A stretch of DNA of 64,000 bases, from the NCBI GenBank assembly GCA_030407005.1, contig JAUDYN010000001.1, positions 2,728,001-2,792,000 on the forward strand, in the 5' to 3' direction. The position numbers and the translations under genes are program-made. This stretch comes from Desarmillaria ectypa (Eukaryota > Basidiomycota > Agaricomycetes > Agaricales > Physalacriaceae). The notes under the pieces are model-generated. The model did no database searches and was not told where the DNA came from. It saw only the letters and a list, made by a program, of their open reading frames with translations. The stretch's first letter is position 1. The number at the start of each line of letters is the position of its first letter. This document shows, in pieces, positions 58,566 through 64,000 of the stretch.

Positions 58566-58737
58566 AAAAATGTATACAGATTTATTAAGTGTATAGATAC
58601 ATGTTGTATTGAAGTATAGACAATTGAACTTTGACCAATGGGTGTTTACGGGCCGGACCTGGCAGAGTAGCGGGAGCGGCGCGATTGATGGCGTGACAAC
58701 TGTCACTAATTGTGACATCTTCCACTTTCCTCTTACA

Positions 58738-61226
58738 ATGACACATCGGCGAGCACCATCCATCCACAGCGCTGGCACCTCGAAAAATGGCAGGTCAGAC
58801 TCCCCAAGGGTGCAGAAAAACCAACGGATTCGACCTCACCCTTCCGATCCTACACCACCACCGCCGCCGCCACAAGCGAAACCGAACCTCGGAATGTCCC
58901 CAATGTCCAGATACAACCATAACCTCAAAGTCCTGCGACAGAGAGATCCTTCAATAACGACAATATTTGATCAGTTTAGCCATGTCTGTGTCTATCATCA
59001 CAACGGATCCAAGTGGGAAAAGTTGGGATATGAAGGCAGCATGTTTCTCTATGAAAGGCATGTTCACTTTGTTCCTTTCGTATGGATAGCTCTTATTCGC
59101 AAACAGAGAATCATACCCACCATATGGTTTCTACATTCTCAACCGTATGGCAATAGATGACTATATCCAACGGATCTATCCAGAAGACGATATGGGCCTG
59201 CACGGGAGTTACCTTATGCTTCAGTCTTATCCCGAGTATACTTCCGAAAGGATAGCTCGTGCGGAAGAGAAGCACCCCCTACAACCTCCAGACAAATTCG
59301 ATGATGTCTATAGTCTCCCAGTACCTCCAGATTCAATCACGCACAAGAGCCTCAGTGGCACTAAGACAGTAGGCCTTTGGATGTTTCCCACTGACGCCCG
59401 GGAGCCTCTAACTGTGGTCATGAAACGGTACAGTATTTATTTAGAAACAAATACTCATTTCTGATGCCATCGCAGTTTGCATAAATATATCAAGAGGAAC
59501 GAGCCATATCCTGAAGAGTTCAGATATGGCCCTAACAAACCACCCCCACCTAATCCACACCTACGCACTACAACGGCATCTCCTTCCACACAAGGTCAAC
59601 CTTTTGGGTTGTCTATTTCTCGTAATAAGCTGATCTTTGTCCAGCCGAATCCCAGCCAGCATCTACTTCAAGCGCTGGGCTAAATAATTCCACTAATGAT
59701 GATGCTCATGGCACTCCTGCCTTCAACTCATTACTGGCCAAGCTGTGCACTCAGAAATCGCCCTCGCCTTCATCGGCGCGCATGACGTCTGTAACAATGC
59801 CTCCGTCTTCTGGCAGCTCTTCAAAACTCACCGTCGACTCATTGTTTGCAACTTTGGGCGGGGGTGGCATTTCTCAGGATGCTCCTACACCACCACCATC
59901 CTCTCAGACCACAAGCACCACCGGCATCCCATTACTGGATTCGATATTTGCATCGGCAACTCCTGCCCCCACTTCGAATGGCTCTGCCCCACAGTCCGCT
60001 TCAGTCTCGCCAGTCACAGCCACGATTCGCCCGTCTTCCGTAACGGAACCCATCATTCACTCGCCCTTTCCCACTAGCACTTCATTACCCCAGATCTTAA
60101 ACCAAGACGTTATTTCTACCCTTTTAGGCTTACCACCTTCTCGAACAAACTCAGCAGCGACGTCTATATCAACATCAACTTCTCATAGCAGTAATTCACG
60201 CTCACATCCAAGCTCGCGTGAGGGAGATTGTTCGGATGCGGGATATTCTGAGTCGAGCACCGTACTGGATTTAGAGGCCGAGTTAGACATGGAGCTGCAA
60301 GCGGCAGGTGCCAGTGCAGGACGGCCATTGCTCAGTAGGGAATTCCCCACCGGCCTATTGGGATCAAACAGTCATGAAAGGGTGAACGGGGATGTGACGC
60401 CCCGCGCTCCATTACCACGATTGGGATCTATGCCGCTCGCATCTGCAAGCCATGCATGTCCCCCGCCGATCAGGACATCTTGGTCAGATACTACAGTACA
60501 ACATGTACTTCCAACATCGCAATCTGGAGCTGCCGTTCCTACACCACCAGTCTGTGCAGACGTGGTCCCTCTGAATGGTAATAGCCATGGAAGACGTCTG
60601 GTACCATTTGATGAACCAGACCCCAGTCTATGGCCTTATCCAAGGGCACCAATTGACGAAGATCAGGAAGAGGAAATCCTCGAGCTAGATTTCGAAGACA
60701 CAAGTGCATTGAGTGACGCAGATGCGTTTAGGGAGGCCGAGATGAATGTCAAGAAGAGAAACGGACACAAAAATCAGAAGAGGAAAGGAAAGGCCAGTGG
60801 TAGAGAGCAAAGAGACGCGATTGAACGTAGCTGGGATGTTCCGGTCTCTTTACCTCCTCCGGTTGTTCCAGCGTCACCATCACTTTCACCGTCCCCACCT
60901 CCGTCTACAGAGGTACGGCATGCGCCGACGACAGCGAAATCGACGTCTGTTCCGAAGATGACTATCAATGGGTCGATGAATGCAAATGGAAAGGTGCCAG
61001 TTGCAGGACTGAACTCCGATTCGGTGAAGGAGAGTATCTTGGACGCTGTCATCCCTGGAGGACGACATGTAGATAGGAACGAGTTTGTGCGAGAGGTACT
61101 GACTTTAATTCATGTGAGTATCGCGTATAACCTTAGTGGATACATGCTAAAATATTTTTGCAGACGAATAAAAAATTTGTAGATGACCTCTGGCAAGATT
61201 ATCTCGGACGTATGCGACAAATGTAG
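58738..61226 (+). CDS. DCP1: mRNA-decapping enzyme subunit 1 (Dcp1)
   Basis: EVH1-fold activator of the Dcp2 decapping enzyme in P-bodies. After a Pro-rich N-terminus (TPPPPPPQAKPN) come SRYNHNLKVLRQRDPSITTI, FSHVCVYHHNGSKWEKLGYE and GSMFLYER, joined across an intron to ESYPPYGFYILNRMAIDDYI and LMLQSYPEYTSERIARA. A long Ser/Pro/Thr-rich linker of about 500 residues follows, with short linear motifs such as LFATLGGG and IPLLDSIF. The end is LDAVIPGGRHVDRNEFVREV and, after the last intron, TNKKFVDDLWQDYLGRMRQM, the helical trimerisation region. The intron at 59058-59106 begins with GC (GAAAG|GCATGT); the GT two bases on would break the frame. Confidence 0.88.
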
Positions 61227-61391
61227 CCCTAGTAGTAGACCGATAATGATCACGTCATTGCTTTCATGTCATCTGGCATATATTAGTCATTTTCCATTGG
61301 GTACTGCCGTGAACAATGCGTGGGAAACGGCAGAGGTTAGGTGTACAAGGCAAGCTGTGTCAGGAATAACTGATCCTTGCTCTTGACAGTC

Positions 61392-63423
61392 ATGTTGGTC
61401 GACAATCCAGTATCTTCCATCGCCTTTTCCCCTGCAGACTTTTCTGAATATCTCAATGCCGACTTATTCACGTCCAGTATGCCCTCGTCCTCGTCACCCG
61501 CGTCGTCCTCGTCCCGAGCTTCGTCGCCCCAATCCCCGTTTCAATCCCTCTTGACTCCTCCGCAGTCCTCGCTTCCGACTTCATTTCCCGAGGTATATGA
61601 CTCTTCCAACTCTACTAATTTCTTCAACTTCCTTGAAGATGAACTCAAGCTCGTGGAGCCATTTCCAACGTCCTCGGCTCCGTATGACTTTGTCGGCGCA
61701 CTCGGTACTGGCTCTACGCCTGACATACAAGCCGCATTCGCCATCGATCCACAACTCATGACTATGCCATCCAGTCACATGGATGAAATAGATGAGGAGG
61801 AGTACGAGCAACCAGACACAAAGACTGTCACCATTGCGCCCATTAAAGTCGGTGGCCATGGCAAGGCTCGCAAGGGCACTGTGCAAAGTGGCGGCATTGT
61901 AAAGAAGTCTTCCTCAGCACATCCGCCGGCTACAGTTTCCAAGGGCGTCAGTTCTACTTCCTCCAAGGAGAATGAGAATATGGACGATGACGACTTCCCT
62001 GCTGATTGGCGGCCACCTCCGGAGGTCTATGCTAAGATGTCCAGCAAGGAGAAGCGCCAGTTGCGTAACAAGATCAGCGCCAGGAACTTCCGCGTTCGAA
62101 GAAAGGGTTTGTTTATTTTCCGGTTGTTATGCTAAGGCTTACCTTATTCTCCAATAGAATACATTTCTACTCTCGAACTTGATATTGCGGAGCGAGACAG
62201 ACTTCTCCAAGCAATCCGGGCAGAGTTAGGGTCATCGCAGTCGGAAAACCATGCCCTTCGTCAAGAGATATCTGCATTGAAGAAAGCTCTTCTCGAAGGC
62301 CGATCCACATCGGAGCTTACAGTAGATGACATTCCAGTCCTCAACCTTCCTCCACCTGGGCCGATTCTTGCTCTAGCGCCACCAACTACTCCTCCTACCT
62401 CGTCACCTTCGCTCATTACGCCGAACACCCAGAAGGACCTCGCGTCGTCGCACTCAGGGAGCTTTTGGGGTGGCGTATCTCGGATGGGCGGTGGAGTCAC
62501 ACCTGTGCATACAGTGCTCATTCCTGAGGTGGGCCGTGGTAAGCTGCAAGAGAATATCAATCCTGCTCTCAACGGAGAGAATAAAACCAAGGCTCCAACT
62601 TCTGGAATGCTTGGTGGCTTTGATGGTTTCGCCGATGGCCATTTGTTTACTTTGAAAAGTCTCGATTCGTCAGTATCTATTTTTCAGTGTCTCATTTGAT
62701 CATGTCGATGTTTATTCTATTACCCACAGATATCGCATGCAACTCTGGATCAAAATGGCATCTCAGCAAGCACCGCATTCACCATCTTCCCTTCCCTCAG
62801 CCCCTCCGTCTCCCCCTACGCCAAATCCTCTCTTTTCTCCTTCGCCGTTCACAAATCCTTCACTTCCTTATCTCACGGGTTCTCCATACTCCAATTCCAC
62901 ATCTCTCCATGGACTCGCGTCGTCTTTGGGTCCCAAATTTTTCCAAGCGTCGAGCAAGGCCAAGCTACCTCCGACACAGGACAGGTCCTCCTCGCTCCCA
63001 ATGCTAGGAAACACGTTGAGCACACGTCTGGCTGGAAAACATCATCCTTCCAGCCCGCCTTCTACCAAATTGCCATCAGTTGCGTCAAAAGATCAACAGA
63101 AGGAGAAGGAACAACAGCAGCAAGCCATGATCGCTGCTTTGGCCGGTCAAACCTTGTTGAAACGTCTCGGCAGTGCGTTCTGGGACGCCTTCGCTGGTGG
63201 ATCTTCACCAGGCGACGCCTCGTCGATAAAGATTGATACCGATAAGGTTAGGAGGGTCCTGGAAGGCAAAGCTGTAGTGAAGGTTGTTGATGTCGAGGAG
63301 CAAAAGGTTGTTCGGAAAGAAACGGGAGCAACAAGGAGAACGGCAGAAGTTAAGAGCGAAGGAAAGGATGTGTGCTCGCTGTTGGAGGAGAGTATGAGGA
63401 GCCTGACTCTTGGAAAGAAGTAA
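61392..63423 (+). CDS. bZIP transcription factor (MeaB-like)
   Basis: Basic-leucine-zipper DNA-binding protein. An N-terminal Ser/Pro-rich activation-type region is followed by an acidic stretch. The basic region KMSSKEKRQLRNKISARNFR (N-x7-R: NKISARNFR) follows, then VRRKEYISTLELDIAERDRL, whose Leu heptads run on through RAELGSSQSENHALRQEISA. Introns are 50-60 nt: one right after RRK, one in LDS|YRMQLW near 62670. The C-terminal third is Pro/Ser-rich with a possible folded piece (MIAALAGQTLLKRLGSAFWD) and a helical end. The SARNFR..RKEYI..LE form is shared with the MeaB-type nitrogen regulators, so that subfamily is likely but not proven. ATG 61392 is the first ATG of the frame. Confidence 0.82.
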
Positions 63424-64000
63424 TGTGTAATGAATACATCGTCTAGAATAGTACTTTCTCCCCCCTCCCATCTCAACCTGTATTTTCTTTTGTTCGTTGA
63501 TTTATTACATTTTATTTATATTGGTAGGCGTAAGTCTTCTGTCCACTTTCCTTCAGCTGTATTGTAGTCTGACATCGTTATAGTCAGTCAGTCTATATAG
63601 ATAGTCCGTATAGCAAGCATTAATTGGCATCTAGTTTGTAGTAATTATGCGGTACGTTGGTTGAGGGCACCTAATGTTTGAAAGAAATTCTTTGGTATAG
63701 AAGAGACTCCACGAGCGTATATGTGATTAGTATAAATCTGAGCACTTTTAAGCCATCAGAGGAGAAACAAGAAATGTGGACCTACAAGCTCATCATATAT
63801 CAGTGCAGGAACCTTTTTTTCGAACATAGAAGAACCAGGATGAATTTTAACAATCTGTTATCATGGTCAGCTTTCGGTCAAAAGATTCCAGGACAGCTGA
63901 CCGATGGACCCATCGTCTGCTTATATGACCCATCAGGTTGCAAAAAGGCTGAGTTTTGTACCAGGCCGTGTCCTAGACTCTTCAAAATCGGTTCTTCGTC
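63424..64000. other. Trailing intergenic stretch, no gene seen
   Basis: 3' flank of the bZIP gene to the window end. AT-rich, with short direct repeats of GTCAGTCAGTC type near 63580; no frame or tRNA recognised. Confidence 0.4.

Overview
The window is nuclear DNA of a basidiomycete fungus, most likely an agaricomycete mushroom. The evidence is a gene about every 2 kb, very short introns (mostly 46-60 nt with GTRNGT donors) in nearly every gene, a STE3-type pheromone receptor, and a full set of fungal housekeeping genes (ATG5, DASH Spc34, Dfp1/Dbf4, Rei1, Rax2, complex I 17.8 kDa subunit, Medusa-like DUF7082). I recognise no intact transposon, CRISPR array or prokaryotic feature. All function calls come from reading translations and splice sites by eye; no search was run.

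Layout. 0.3-7 kb: GPI18 (-), STE3-like receptor (+), Pex28-32-type peroxin (-), isoaspartyl peptidase (+) and three identical tRNA-Ser(GCU) genes. 7-12 kb: dynamitin, MED27-like and Medusa-like genes, all +. 12.9-20 kb: one large DOCK-family GEF gene (-), head to head with a long DASH Spc34 gene. 22-25.2 kb: ATG5 (-) head to head with DBF4/DFP1 (+). 25.2-27 kb: no assignable gene. 27-28.5 kb: an unusual protein with two zinc clusters and an integrase-like zinc motif. 28.6-32.7 kb: SAM decarboxylase, a DUF1279 protein, an RPEL protein, a Ser-rich protein and a complex I subunit. 32.9-37.5 kb: RAX2 with a cytoplasmic SH3 tail. 38.5-44.1 kb: REI1 and PP2C (-), CLASP-like TOG protein (+). 44.3-49.3 kb: bL34m (-), alanyl-tRNA synthetase and RPS18 (+). 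49.6-53.5 kb: unknown acidic protein, NF-YA/HAP2, uS10m and a Nop15/NIFK-like protein. 53.8-54.4 kb: a small five-exon gene that I assembled from splice sites. 54.6-63.4 kb: intron-free FGAM synthase, DCP1 and a bZIP factor.

Genes are very often head to head with 60-300 bp between start codons, so divergent promoters are the main arrangement. Several neighbours share a theme: bL34m with alanyl-tRNA synthetase (which has a probable mitochondrial start), and uS10m with the Nop15-like factor. Polarity and cytoskeleton genes recur (DOCK, RPEL, RAX2, CLASP-like, dynamitin), but nothing shows that they form one system. The most unusual item is the 452-residue protein at 27,025-28,544. It has two tandem Zn2Cys6 clusters, each split by an intron at the same codon, followed by an HHCC motif like that of transposon integrases but no catalytic core. 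It looks like a domesticated, transposon-derived regulator.
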